DNA from: Caulobacter sp. Root343
Lineage (GTDB): Bacteria; Pseudomonadota; Alphaproteobacteria; Caulobacterales; Caulobacteraceae
DNA: 64,000 nt
Direction: 5' to 3'
Assembly: GCF_001425745.1 (NCBI RefSeq)
Contig: NZ_LMDF01000012.1
Coordinates: 115,896-179,895, forward strand
Positions 16,515-25,834 of the stretch are shown piece after piece (positions within the stretch are counted from its first letter, which is position 1; the number at the start of each line of letters is the position of its first letter). A program made the position numbers and the translations under genes. Below the pieces are notes generated by a model, which had not been told where the DNA came from, did no database searches, and was given only the letters and a program-made list of their open reading frames with translations.

Positions 16515-17564
16515 ATGACGCCCTATGACGACAGCCCCGCGCAAGCGGTTACCAGCGCGCCCCGCCCGCCGAGCCCGGTTTTGATCGACGGCTTCGGTCG
16601 CGCGGTGACCTATCTGCGGGTTTCGGTGACCGACCGCTGCGACCTGCGCTGCCTCTATTGCATGTCCGAGCACATGACCTTCCTACCGAAGGCCGAAGTG
16701 CTGACGCTGGAGGAACTGGACCGCCTGGCCTCGACCTTCATCGGCCTGGGCGTGCGTAAGCTGCGCTTGACCGGCGGCGAGCCGCTGGTGCGCAAGGGGT
16801 TCATGGAGCTGGTGGGAAGCCTGTCGCGGCACCTGCGCTCGGGCGCGCTGGACGAGCTGACCCTGACCACCAACGGCACCCAGCTGGAGCGCTACGCCGC
16901 CGACCTGGCCCGTCATGGGGTGCGGCGGATCAACGTCTCGCTGGACACGCTGAAGCCCGACCTCTTCCGGACGCTGACGCGCGGTGGCGATCTGGCGCGG
17001 GTGATCGCCGGGATCGACGCCGCCCTGGACGCGGATATCGCGGTCAAGATCAACGCCGTGGCGCTGAAGAACGACAACGCCGCCGAGCTGCCCGATCTGA
17101 TCCAATGGGCGCACGCGCGCGGCTGCGACATGACACTGATCGAAACCATGCCCCTCGGCGAGGTCGACCAGGACCGCACCGACCAATTCCTGTCGCTGAA
17201 GGATGTCCGCCGCGAGCTGGCCTCGTTCTGGACGCTGGAAGACATCCATCACACGACCGGCGGTCCGGCCCGCTATGTCCGCGTGACCGAAACGGGCGGG
17301 CGCCTCGGCTTCATCACGCCGCTGAGCCACAATTTCTGCGACACCTGCAACCGAGTGCGCCTGACCTGCACCGGGACGCTGCATACGTGCCTGGGCCGGG
17401 ATGACGCCAGCGACCTGCGGGCGGTAATCCGCGGCGGCGCCGATAACGCCCAGCTGACGGACGCGATCTTCGCGGCCATTGGAGCCAAGCCCCAGGGCCA
17501 TGACTTCCAGATCGCCGCCGCCCGCCCCGCCGTGTCGCGGCACATGTCGACCACCGGCGGCTGA
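16515..17564 (+). CDS. moaA: GTP 3',8-cyclase (molybdopterin synthesis)
   Basis: A 349-residue radical-SAM enzyme that starts molybdopterin synthesis from GTP together with MoaC. The N-terminal cluster motif is CDLRCLYC (CxxxCxxC). The C-terminal second cluster is in CDTCNRVRLTCTGTLHTC. The chain ends in the double Gly (STTGG) needed for activity. First gene of moaA-moaD-moaE-moaB-moaC. Confidence 0.97.
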   Translation: MTPYDDSPAQAVTSAPRPPSPVLIDGFGRAVTYLRVSVTDRCDLRCLYCMSEHMTFLPKAEVLTLEELDRLASTFIGLGVRKLRLTGGEPLVRKGFMELVGSLSRHLRSGALDELTLTTNGTQLERYAADLARHGVRRINVSLDTLKPDLFRTLTRGGDLARVIAGIDAALDADIAVKINAVALKNDNAAELPDLIQWAHARGCDMTLIETMPLGEVDQDRTDQFLSLKDVRRELASFWTLEDIHHTTGGPARYVRVTETGGRLGFITPLSHNFCDTCNRVRLTCTGTLHTCLGRDDASDLRAVIRGGADNAQLTDAIFAAIGAKPQGHDFQIAAARPAVSRHMSTTGG

Positions 17565-17565
17565 C

Positions 17566-17805
17566 ATGGCGCGGGTCCTCCTGTTCGGGCGCCTGGCCGA
17601 CCAGGCCGGCTGGCGAGATCGCGTCGTCGATGCTCTCGACCTCTCCAGTCTGCGCGGCGCGCTGGCGGCCGCCGATCCGGGCTTGGGCGAGGCGCTCGCG
17701 GCGCCGGGCGTCCAGGTCGCGGTCGACAAGGCCATCGTCCGGGGCGAGGCTACGCTCTCGCCGTTCACCGAGGTCGCCTTCCTGCCGCCGATGAGCGGCG
17801 GATGA
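17566..17805 (+). CDS. moaD: molybdopterin synthase small subunit
   Basis: A 79-residue ubiquitin-fold sulphur carrier. The C terminus is PPMSGG; the terminal GG is adenylated and thiocarboxylated. It begins 1 nt after moaA (ATG 17566) and overlaps moaE by 4 nt, so it is tightly coupled to both. Confidence 0.92.
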   Translation: MARVLLFGRLADQAGWRDRVVDALDLSSLRGALAAADPGLGEALAAPGVQVAVDKAIVRGEATLSPFTEVAFLPPMSGG

Positions 17806-18245
17806 CCGTCACCCTGACCGACCAGCCGTTCGAGCCGGGCGCGCTCGTCACCGCCTTCTGCGTGGGCCGAGAGGAGACCGGAGCGGTGGCCACGTTCGTG
17901 GGCCTGGCCCGGGCTGAGAAAGGCCAGGCGGTCGCGCTGGAGCTGGAGGCCTATCCGGGCTTCACCGACGCCGCGATCGGCGAAATCGTTCAGGGCGCCG
18001 TCACGCGGTTTCAGCTGCATGACGTCCAGGTTGTCCATCGGGTCGGCCGTATCGCGCCCGGTGAGGCGATTGTCTTCGTGGCGACCGCCGCCGGCCACCG
18101 TCGCGAGGCCTTCGAGGCCTGCGATTTCCTGATGGACTACCTGAAGAGCCGAGCGCCCTTCTGGAAGAAGGAGCACGGCCTGGGCGGGGCGCGCTGGATC
18201 GAACCGACGGACCGCGATAGGACCGACGCCGAACGCTGGGATTGA
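17802..18245 (+). CDS. moaE: molybdopterin synthase large subunit
   Basis: A 147-residue catalytic subunit that transfers sulphur from MoaD to precursor Z. Typical segments are GAVATFVGLAR, LELEAYPGFTD, VHRVGRIAPGE and the substrate-binding end FWKKEHGLGGARWIE. Starts with ATG overlapping the moaD stop. Confidence 0.95.
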   Translation: MTVTLTDQPFEPGALVTAFCVGREETGAVATFVGLARAEKGQAVALELEAYPGFTDAAIGEIVQGAVTRFQLHDVQVVHRVGRIAPGEAIVFVATAAGHRREAFEACDFLMDYLKSRAPFWKKEHGLGGARWIEPTDRDRTDAERWD

Positions 18246-18259
18246 CGGGGAGAGACGGG

Positions 18260-18814
18260 ATGTCCGACGCAGTGCTGAAACCGGGCGGCGGGATCAAGCC
18301 GGAGCTTCCCTTCAAGCCAGTGCGCGTGGCGATCCTGACGGTCTCGGACACCCGCGACGAGACGACGGACACCTCCGGCCAGATCCTGATCGACCGGGTC
18401 AAGGAAGCCGGCCACGACCTGGCCGGCCGGGCCGTGATCCGTGACGACATCGAACAGATCCGCGCCCAGGTCCGCGACTGGATCGACAGCAAGGCCGTGG
18501 ATGCGATCATCAGCACGGGCGGCACGGGCCTGACCGGCCGCGACGTCACGGTCCAGGCGCTGGAGCCGCTGTTCGACAAGAAGATCGACGGCTTCTCGGT
18601 GATCTTCCACCTGGTGTCCTACGCCACCGTCGGCCTCTCGACCTTGCAGTCGCGGGCCACGGCCGGACTGATCGGCGGCGTCTTCGTCTTCTGCCTGCCG
18701 GGCAGCAACGGGGCGGTCAAGGACGGCTGGGACAAGGTCATCAGCGCCCAGCTCGACAGCCGCCACAAGCCCTGCAACATGGTCGAGCTCATGCCGAGGC
18801 TTCTGGAGCAGTGA
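18260..18814 (+). CDS. moaB: molybdenum cofactor biosynthesis protein B
   Basis: A 184-residue MoaB/Mog-fold protein with the nucleotide/pterin motif ISTGGTGLTGRDV and the segment CLPGSNGAV. It likely adenylates molybdopterin before molybdenum insertion. GGGGAGAG precedes ATG 18260; a TTG at 18242 would add six residues. It overlaps moaC by 4 nt. Confidence 0.92.
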   Translation: MSDAVLKPGGGIKPELPFKPVRVAILTVSDTRDETTDTSGQILIDRVKEAGHDLAGRAVIRDDIEQIRAQVRDWIDSKAVDAIISTGGTGLTGRDVTVQALEPLFDKKIDGFSVIFHLVSYATVGLSTLQSRATAGLIGGVFVFCLPGSNGAVKDGWDKVISAQLDSRHKPCNMVELMPRLLEQ

Positions 18815-19284
18815 GCAAGCTCACCCACATCGACAGCGAGGGTCGGGCTCGCATGGTTGACGTCTCGGACAAGCCGGCGACGGCGCGCGAGGCGGTGGCG
18901 AGCGGCTTCGTGCGGATGAGCCCAGAAACTTTGGCCCTGGCGGTGTCGGGCTCGGGCCGCAAGGGCGACGTTCGCGCCGTGGCCGAGTTGGCCGGCGTCA
19001 TGGCCGCCAAGAAGACCTCCGACCTGATCCCGCTGTGCCATCCGCTGGCGCTGTCGAAGGTCGTCGTCGAGGTCGAGCCGGCCGAAGGCGGGCTGGCCGT
19101 GACCGCGCGGGTCAAGACCACGGGTCCGACGGGCGTCGAGATGGAGGCCCTGACCGCCGCTTCGGTCACCTGCCTGACGATCTACGACATGCTCAAGGCG
19201 GCCGAGAAGGGCATGGTCATCGAGGCCGTGCGCCTTCTGGAGAAGACCGGCGGCAAGTCCGGGGATTGGGTCGCCGAGCGTTAG
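18811..19284 (+). CDS. moaC: cyclic pyranopterin monophosphate synthase
   Basis: A 157-residue partner of MoaA. Active-site segments LIPLCHPLALSK and TGPTGVEMEALTA are present, with KGMVIEAVRLLEKTGGKSG at the end. GTG start overlapping the moaB stop. Its own stop overlaps the stop of the convergent broken chemoreceptor gene. Confidence 0.95.
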   Translation: MSKLTHIDSEGRARMVDVSDKPATAREAVASGFVRMSPETLALAVSGSGRKGDVRAVAELAGVMAAKKTSDLIPLCHPLALSKVVVEVEPAEGGLAVTARVKTTGPTGVEMEALTAASVTCLTIYDMLKAAEKGMVIEAVRLLEKTGGKSGDWVAER

Positions 19285-21043
19285 GCCGCCCGGCGCCGAT
19301 CCGCCTGTTCGCCGATCCGCAGCTCGCCCATCCGCTGGGCCAGGCGCGTGGCTTCCTGGGCCAGGGCGTGGCTGGCGGCGGTGGTCTCCTCGACCATGGC
19401 GGCGTTGCGCTGGGTGACCTGGTCCATCTGGTTCATGGTCGTGTTGACCTCGGCCAGACCCCGGGCCTGTTCCTGGGTCGAGGCGGCCATCTCGCCGACC
19501 AGGTTGTCGATCTGATCGACCTCGTCGGCGATGGCGCGAAGGGCCTCGCCGGCCTTGCCGACATATTCCACGCCCTGTCCGACCTCGGCCGTGCTGGCGC
19601 TGATCAGGGTCTTGATTTCCCGCGCGGCGTCGGCTGAACGCTGGGCCAGGGCCCGGACTTCCTGGGCGACGACGGCGAAGCCGCGACCGGCTTCACCCGC
19701 CCGCGCCGCCTCGACCCCGGCTCGATCACGCCGATGATCTGGCCGATCTGGGCCGAGGACTTCTCGATCGCGCCCATGGCCTCGACGGCCTGATCGACGA
19801 TCGAGCCGCTGGCGTCGGCGGCGCTGCGCGCCCGCTGGACCACCTTCCGAGCGCGAGTGGCGCCTTCGGCCGTCAGGCGCACGGTGCTGGTGATCTCGTC
19901 CAAGGCGGCGACGGCCTCTTCCAGGCTGGCGGCCTGGCGCTCGGTGCGGCCGGACAGATCGTCGGCGGCCTCGGTGATCTCGGCGGCTCCGCCATGGATG
20001 GCGCTCACGGCGTTCAGCGAGGCGGCGATGACGCCCGACAGCTTCTCGACCGCGGCGTTGAAGTCGACGCGAAGCTTCTCGTAGCCCGCCGGGAAGGATT
20101 GAGCGATGCGATGCGAGAGGTCGCCCTCGGACATATGCTTCAGCGCCAGGCCCAAGCTCTCGACGACGGCTTTCTGAGTCGCTTCGGCCTCGCTACGACG
20201 CGTTTCGGCCTCGCGGCGCTCGACCTCCAGGGTGTCGCGCACGTCGGCGGCTTCCAATTCCTTGCGGCGCGCTTCGACGGTGTCGTGGAAGGTCCGCAGG
20301 GCGTCGGTCATCTGGCCGATCTCGTCCTCGCCGCGCTTCTTGGGCAGGACGACCGAAAGGTCGCCGTCCGACAAGCGGCGCAGGCAGCGCGTGATCTCGA
20401 TTAGCGGCGAAACCAGGCCACGCTTGGCGGCGACCATCAGGATGGCGGCGAAGGCCGCGGCGGTCAGCAGCAAGGCGCCCATCACCACTTGGCCGAGGAA
20501 GCCCAGCGATTTGGCGGCGTCGGTGTCCCGCGTGGCCACCGTCTCGATCTTGGTCGACGCGGCGCCCATCTTGTCTTCGAGCGCCGAGAACTGGAGCGCG
20601 AAGCCCGGCAGTTTGGCGCGGGCGCCCGCGGCGTCGGTGTCGGCGATCGCACCGAACTCCTCAGCCGCCGCGATATAGGTAGCCAGGGGAGCTTCCACTT
20701 CCGCCAAGGCGGATTTGACCGAAGGATCCTCGGCCAGCTTGCCACTGGCGGTGACGTCGTCCTTGAAGGCCTGGGTATGTTCGGCCAGATCGGCGCGGAC
20801 CGTTTTCAGATCGACGCCGAGCGCCGGATCGGAGGACATGATCGCGCCCATGACGTCGGCGCGGAGCGCGTCGTGCATCATATCGGCGTGCATGTGCAGG
20901 CGGAGGATCTTGGCCGAGACCTCCGCGCGAGAGAGCGCCGAGTCGAGACTCACGGCCACCCAAAGGCCAGTTCCGGCCGTGGCCGCGCACAGCAGCGCCG
21001 CGCCGGCGGCCGCACCCATCACCTTCTGACCCAAGGACGCCAT
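19281..21043 (-). pseudogene. methyl-accepting chemotaxis protein, frameshifted at the signalling tip
   Basis: The gene would code a typical chemoreceptor. It has an N-terminal helix (about 10-30), a helical periplasmic domain, a second membrane helix (about 185-205), a HAMP domain and a signalling helix. Reading from ATG 21043 the protein is normal up to IGQIIGVI, then runs off frame and stops at 19604. A different frame resumes at 19721 with AGVEAARAGEAGRGF and runs to 19281. Between the two pieces the near-invariant tip (DEIAFQTNLLALN in relatives) is missing; the DNA fits a 37-nt deletion at 19721/19722. Without the tip no CheA/CheW contact is possible even if the frame were restored. Confidence 0.85.
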
Positions 21044-21169
21044 GTCGATCTTCTCCCCGCGGGCGCGCCGCAAAATCGGGAGGAAGATGCCAGGGGAGCT
21101 CTCTAACGGGTCTTAACCCTAGGCGTCTCGGGCTGGCGGCAAAACGTCGCGTGGTGGGCGGCGGACGGT

Positions 21170-21949
21170 CTAGCGCGGGATCTCGGCGGTCTTGACCAGG
21201 GCGACCTGGCGATAGACAGCCGCGATCTCGAAATACCGGCCGAAGGCGGCGTGGAACTGGTCGACTGCCTGCTTCACGCCCGGCCCGCCGATCTCGCTGA
21301 TGTCGTGCCAATAATCATCCAACACCATCATGCCGCCGACGCTGAGCAGGCTGGCGCAGAAGCACAGGTCGATCAGCACGGCCAGGGCCGTGTGGCTGCC
21401 GTCGACATAGATCAGGTCGAACTGCTCGCCGCGCTCCAGCATCTGGGGCAGGACGTAGGTCGAGAAGCCCTTGTGCGTGTCCAGGCTCCTGAACCCGCAC
21501 TTGGCCATGTTGCGGCGGAAGCGCGGCTCGACGGCGTGGTACTTCTCTTCCGGATTCAGCGCTTCGTCGAACCACGGATCGATCACGGTGACCGCCAGGC
21601 GCTCGGGCAGCAGCCAGTCCATGAAGGCCAGGTTGCGGCCTTCATAAGCGCCGATCTCCATGTAGCGGATCGTTTCGCCCGCGGGACGCTTGGCCGCGAA
21701 GTCGCGCAACAGCGGCGCCACGAACGGGATGTTGTTGCTGGCCCAGGTCGAGGTGAACTCGAAGCCGGCCTGTTCGGCGTGGGCGTTGAAGGCGTCGACC
21801 ACTGCGTGGTCGCGCTGGCCGCCCAGCATGGTCTTGGCGAGGGTCGTGGCCAAGCGCGGATTGACCTTGGTCAGCGAGCGCAGCTTGGCCAGGCCGCCCC
21901 GGTGCGTCACCGTCTCGGCGTCGAAATTCACATCGGTCCCGTCGGCCAT
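21170..21949 (-). CDS. class I SAM-dependent methyltransferase
   Basis: 259 residues. SAM-binding motif YMEIGAYEGRNLAFM (about 95-110), then AVTVIDPWFDE. The acidic strand is FDLIYVDGSHTALAVLIDL and the last core strand GGMMVLDDYW. This is the Methyltransf_24 layout also found in rhamnosyl- or glycan-modifying enzymes. Substrate unknown. TAGGAG precedes the ATG. It lies 126 nt upstream of, and in the same direction as, the broken chemoreceptor. Confidence 0.8.
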   Translation of the reverse strand: MADGTDVNFDAETVTHRGGLAKLRSLTKVNPRLATTLAKTMLGGQRDHAVVDAFNAHAEQAGFEFTSTWASNNIPFVAPLLRDFAAKRPAGETIRYMEIGAYEGRNLAFMDWLLPERLAVTVIDPWFDEALNPEEKYHAVEPRFRRNMAKCGFRSLDTHKGFSTYVLPQMLERGEQFDLIYVDGSHTALAVLIDLCFCASLLSVGGMMVLDDYWHDISEIGGPGVKQAVDQFHAAFGRYFEIAAVYRQVALVKTAEIPR

Positions 21950-22013
21950 GGTTCCGCTCCTACAATCGGTTGCGCGGACGCTAGGCCAAAGGTCTTAAGG
22001 AAGGGTCAGATCC

Positions 22014-22379
22014 TCACGCGACGACGATCTGGCCGCCGCGAACCTCGACCGGCCAGGCAAAGAGCTTGTCGCCTGGACACGGGCCCGCGACGCAAGCCCC
22101 GTCCTCGATTCGGAACAGGGCCGCGTGACCGGCGCACAGGATCAGGTCGTTCTCGCGGCTGAGGTAGCGGCCGGCGAAGCCCGCCAAGGGCCAGCCGGCG
22201 TGCGGACAGCTGTCGACATAGCCGACCACGACCTCGTCCCTGCGCACCACGAAGCCGGCGAACATCGCGTCGCCCTCGCGCCAGCGGAAGCCCTTCGAGC
22301 CAGGCGAGGGGATCTCGTCCAGCGCGCAGAGCACCGTACCGGCCCGGGGGCGAGCGGGATTGTCGGGATCGGTTCGCAA
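22014..22379 (-). CDS. Rieske 2Fe-2S protein
   Basis: A 121-residue single-domain Rieske protein. Cluster ligands are CPH in DSCPHAGWPL and CAGH in ILCAGHAALF. No signal or membrane anchor, so it is a cytosolic ferredoxin-like electron carrier or nitrite-reductase-small-subunit-like protein. TTG start 4 nt after the yciI stop. Last gene of the tsaD operon. Confidence 0.85.
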   Translation of the reverse strand: MRTDPDNPARPRAGTVLCALDEIPSPGSKGFRWREGDAMFAGFVVRRDEVVVGYVDSCPHAGWPLAGFAGRYLSRENDLILCAGHAALFRIEDGACVAGPCPGDKLFAWPVEVRGGQIVVA

Positions 22380-22383
22380 CGGC

Positions 22384-22665
22384 TCAGAGCGAGCCGACGC
22401 CCACGCGCCACGGATGGACCTCGGCGCTCTCGAAGACGCCTGCGGCGGTATAGGGATCGTTGTCGAGCAGGGTCTGGACGGCGGCCTTGTCCTCGGCCTC
22501 GATGATCAGCAGCGAGCCGATCGGGCTGCCGGCGTCGTCCAGCAGAGGGCCGGCGGCCTTCACCAGCTTGGATCCATTCAGATAGTCCAAGTGTGTCGGG
22601 CGGGTCGCCAGACGCGTCTCGAGCGCGCCGGGCTTGTCCTTGCAGACGATGACGAAGAGGGCCAT
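22384..22665 (-). CDS. YciI family protein
   Basis: A 93-residue ferredoxin-like alpha/beta barrel protein. Features: MALFVIVCKDKPGALETR, then THLDYL with the conserved His-Asp pair, and DPYTAAGVFESAEVHPW. Members are small cytosolic proteins, often enzyme-like but without assigned reactions. AAGGAC precedes the ATG. 14 nt downstream of gpsA in the same operon. Confidence 0.88.
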   Translation of the reverse strand: MALFVIVCKDKPGALETRLATRPTHLDYLNGSKLVKAAGPLLDDAGSPIGSLLIIEAEDKAAVQTLLDNDPYTAAGVFESAEVHPWRVGVGSL

Positions 22666-22679
22666 GCGGGTCCTTCTCT

Positions 22680-23675
22680 CTAAGCTTCGGATTTCAGGGG
22701 ACGCGACAGCAGCCCGACGATGGCGGCGTCGACGGCGATTTCGCCGGCCAGAATGCCGGCGACGGCTTCGCAGATCGGGACTTCGACGCCCAGCTTGCGG
22801 GCCAGGGCGCGGACGGCGGGGGCCGAAGCGACGCCCTCGGCGACCGACAGCTTGCCGGCCAGGGCCTCCTGCAGGGTCATGCCTTGGCCCAGGGCCAGGC
22901 CGACGCTCATGTTGCGCGATTGGGGGCTGGAGCAGGTCAGCACCAAGTCCCCCAGGCCACATAGGCCGGCGACGGTCTCGATCTTACCTCCCAGGGCGAC
23001 GGCCAAGCGGGTCAGTTCGGCGAAGCCTCGGGTGATCACCGAGGCGTGGGCGCTGCGGCCCAGGCCCTTGCCCTCGACGATGCCGCAGGCGATGGCCAGG
23101 ACGTTCTTCACCGCGCCACCGGCCTCGGCTCCGATCAGGTCGCCGGCGATGTAGGGGCGGAAGGTCGGGGTGGCGATGGCCTCGGCGATGGCGCGGCCCA
23201 GGGCCTCGTCCTCGCAAGCCAGGGTCACGGCGGTGGGCAGGCTGCGGGCCACCTCGCCGGCGAAGCTCGGACCCGACAGCACCGCGACGGGCGCCCCGGG
23301 GATGGTCTCTTCGGCCACCTCGGTCATCAGCTTCAGCGAGCCTTGCTCGACGCCCTTGGCGCAGAGCACCACGGGGACGCCGGGCTTGAGATGCGGCGCC
23401 AGAGCCTTCAGGGCCGACCGCAGGTGTTGGGCGGGAGCGACGGCGAGGATCAGGTCGCACTGGGCCAGGCCGGCCATGTCGGACACCGCCTTGATCGCCG
23501 GCTCCAGGGCGATCCCGGGCAGGAACAGAGCATTTTCGTGCGTGGTGTTGACCGAGGCGACGACCTCGGCTTCGCGGGCCTGTAGAGTGACGTCGAGACC
23601 GGCCCGCGCGCAGACCTGGGCCAGGGCGGTGCCCCAAGCCCCGGCGCCGATGACACCCGCTTGCTTGTAGCTCAT
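22680..23675 (-). CDS. gpsA: glycerol-3-phosphate dehydrogenase [NAD(P)+]
   Basis: A 331-residue cytosolic enzyme making sn-glycerol 3-phosphate from dihydroxyacetone phosphate for phospholipid synthesis. N-terminal dinucleotide motif GVIGAGAWGTALA. Catalytic Lys region LCAKGVEQGS and AEAGGAVKNVLAIACGI. The ATG overlaps the tsaD stop by 4 nt. Confidence 0.95.
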   Translation of the reverse strand: MSYKQAGVIGAGAWGTALAQVCARAGLDVTLQAREAEVVASVNTTHENALFLPGIALEPAIKAVSDMAGLAQCDLILAVAPAQHLRSALKALAPHLKPGVPVVLCAKGVEQGSLKLMTEVAEETIPGAPVAVLSGPSFAGEVARSLPTAVTLACEDEALGRAIAEAIATPTFRPYIAGDLIGAEAGGAVKNVLAIACGIVEGKGLGRSAHASVITRGFAELTRLAVALGGKIETVAGLCGLGDLVLTCSSPQSRNMSVGLALGQGMTLQEALAGKLSVAEGVASAPAVRALARKLGVEVPICEAVAGILAGEIAVDAAIVGLLSRPLKSEA

Positions 23676-24790
23676 GCCTTGGCTCCCTTGCGGCCGTATG
23701 CGTTGGCGGGGTTGGCCAGCGCCGCCGCTTCGTCCAGCGGCCAACGTGGCCGGGCGACGGCGTCGAGGTCGTCCGAAATCCCCAGGGCGAGCCGCTCGGC
23801 CCCGGCCAGGGCGATCATGGCGGCGTTGTCGGTGCAATAGGCCAGCGGCGGCGCGGCGAACCCAAAACCGTTCTTCTCGCAGTCGGCCAGCAAGGCCGCG
23901 CGCACCGCGCCATTGGCGGCCACGCCGCCGGCGACGACGAAGCGCAGGTCCTGGTCCGTGTGGCTTTCCTTGTAGAGCTTCATCGCCCGGTCCACCCGTT
24001 CCGACAGCTGGCGAGCGATGGCGGCCTGGACGCCAGCGGCCAAGTCGCGGCGCTCGCCGTCGGTGGTGAGCGTCTCGGCGATCCGGGCGGCGGCGGTCTT
24101 CAGACCCGAGAACGAGAAGTCGCAATCCTTGCGGCCCAGCAGGGCGCGCGGCAGCGGGTAGCGGGTCGCATCGCCGCCGATCGCCAGCTTCTCCAGGGCA
24201 GGCCCCCCCGGATAGGGCAGGCCCAGGCTCTTGGCGATCTTGTCGAAGGCCTCGCCGGCCGCGTCGTCGATCGTGGTGCCCAGGCGCTTGCAGGCCCCGA
24301 CGCCCGCCACTTCTAGAAGCTGACAGTGGCCGCCGGACACCAGGAGCAACAGGAAAGGATAGGCGATGTCGGCGCCCAGGCGGGCCGAGACCGCATGGCC
24401 TTCCAGATGGTTGACGGCGACCAGCGGCACGCCGCGCGCCAGCGAGACGGCCTTGCCGAACGCCAGGCCCACCATCACGCCGCCAACCAGGCCGGGACCC
24501 GCCGTGGCCGCGACACCGTCGAGGTCTTCAAAGCCAAGGCCCGCCGCGCGCATGGCTTCGGCGACGATCGTATCGATCGACTCCACGTGGGCGCGGGCGG
24601 CGATCTCGGGCACCACGCCGCCGAACGGCGCGTGCTGCTCGAACTGGGTCCCGACGATCGAGGAGAGCACCGTGACCGTCCCGTCCTCGGCCCGGCGCAC
24701 CACCGAGGCCGCGGTCTCGTCGCAGCTGGTCTCCAGGCCGAGCATGGTGAGCCCGGCGGGCGCGGGGCCAGAATCCGTAAGGAGGGTCAT
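23672..24790 (-). CDS. tsaD: tRNA N6-adenosine threonylcarbamoyltransferase
   Basis: A 372-residue enzyme of the t6A tRNA modification complex. It begins the family domain with MLGLETSCDETAASVV. The metal-binding HxxxH is in AVNHLEGHAVSARL; later FLLLLVSGGHCQLL and FVVAGGVAANGAVR are typical. ATG 24790 adds 16 residues before the conserved core and has only a weak ribosome site; an internal ATG at the core is possible. First gene of the operon, divergent from hemC. Confidence 0.95.
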   Translation of the reverse strand: MTLLTDSGPAPAGLTMLGLETSCDETAASVVRRAEDGTVTVLSSIVGTQFEQHAPFGGVVPEIAARAHVESIDTIVAEAMRAAGLGFEDLDGVAATAGPGLVGGVMVGLAFGKAVSLARGVPLVAVNHLEGHAVSARLGADIAYPFLLLLVSGGHCQLLEVAGVGACKRLGTTIDDAAGEAFDKIAKSLGLPYPGGPALEKLAIGGDATRYPLPRALLGRKDCDFSFSGLKTAAARIAETLTTDGERRDLAAGVQAAIARQLSERVDRAMKLYKESHTDQDLRFVVAGGVAANGAVRAALLADCEKNGFGFAAPPLAYCTDNAAMIALAGAERLALGISDDLDAVARPRWPLDEAAALANPANAYGRKGAKA

Positions 24791-24862
24791 TCGGTTGCGG
24801 GCTTCCCGCCGCTCCTGTAGCAGCGAAGATGAAATTTCGTCCTCGCAGGTAACGTTCCGACC

Positions 24863-25831
24863 GTGTCCCGGCAACCTCCCATCCGCATCGGCGCGCGCGG
24901 CTCCAAGCTCTCGCTGGCGCAATCAGGCCTGATGCAGGCTCGCATCGCCGCCGCGCTCGGCGTCCCGGCGGGCGCTTCAAAGGCTGAAATCGAGGCCGCC
25001 GCCCCGCTGATCCCGATTGTCACCACCGGCGACCGCATCCAGGACCGCCGCCTGATGGAGATCGGCGGCAAGGGCCTGTTCACCAAGGAGATCGAGGAGG
25101 CCCTGCTGGACGGTCGCATCGACTGCGCCGTCCATTCGCTGAAGGACATGCCGGCCGAGCTGCCGCCGGGCCTGGTCCTGGCCGCGACGCCGGAGCGCGA
25201 GGACCCGCGCGACGCCTTCATCAGCCATGTTTGCGAACGGCTGGAAGACCTGCCCAAGGGCGCGCGCCTGGGCACCGCGTCGCTGCGCCGCCAGGCCCAG
25301 GCCCTGCACGTGCGGCCCGACCTCGAGATCGTCATGCTGCGTGGCAATGTCGACACCCGGCTGGCCAAGCTGGAGCGCGGCGAAGCCGACGCCATCCTGC
25401 TGGCCCAGTCGGGCCTGAACCGCCTCGGTCTGGGTCACGTCGCCAGGAGCTGGCTGGATCCCGATGCTTGCCCGCCCGCGCCCGGTCAGGGAGCCCTGGT
25501 CATCGAGACCCGGGCCGAGGACGTCAAAGCCGCCTGGCTGGACGCTCTCCGCTGCCGCGAGACAACAATCGCCGTCGCCGCCGAGCGCGGCGCCCTCTAC
25601 GCCCTCGAAGGCTCGTGTCGTACCGCTATCGGCGCCCGCGCCGTGCTGGACGGCGTGCGCCTGACCATGATCGTCGAAGCCCTGACCCCCGATGGTTCGC
25701 GGCGCTTCCGCCGCCATGGCGCAATCACCCTCACCGGCGCCGACGATGTCGCCGAGGCTCGCGCCTTGGGCTTGGACCTGGGGGCCCAGGTTCGCGCCGA
25801 GGGCGGCGACGCCCTTCTGCTGCCGGAATAG
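24863..25831 (+). CDS. hemC: hydroxymethylbilane synthase (porphobilinogen deaminase)
   Basis: A 322-residue tetrapyrrole enzyme. IGARGSKLSLAQ starts the domain. LRGNVDTRL is the substrate-binding loop. The dipyrromethane cofactor Cys is in LEGSCRTAIGA (about residue 252). GTG start (MSRQPPIRIG), 72 nt from the divergent tsaD start. hemD follows after 3 nt. Confidence 0.95.
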   Translation: MSRQPPIRIGARGSKLSLAQSGLMQARIAAALGVPAGASKAEIEAAAPLIPIVTTGDRIQDRRLMEIGGKGLFTKEIEEALLDGRIDCAVHSLKDMPAELPPGLVLAATPEREDPRDAFISHVCERLEDLPKGARLGTASLRRQAQALHVRPDLEIVMLRGNVDTRLAKLERGEADAILLAQSGLNRLGLGHVARSWLDPDACPPAPGQGALVIETRAEDVKAAWLDALRCRETTIAVAAERGALYALEGSCRTAIGARAVLDGVRLTMIVEALTPDGSRRFRRHGAITLTGADDVAEARALGLDLGAQVRAEGGDALLLPE

Positions 25832-25834
25832 GCG

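Noticed and set aside
19281..19571. Separate 96-residue gene MEYVGKAGEAL
   Set aside because: It is the C-terminal piece of the broken chemoreceptor; its frame continues upstream without a start to the deletion point.
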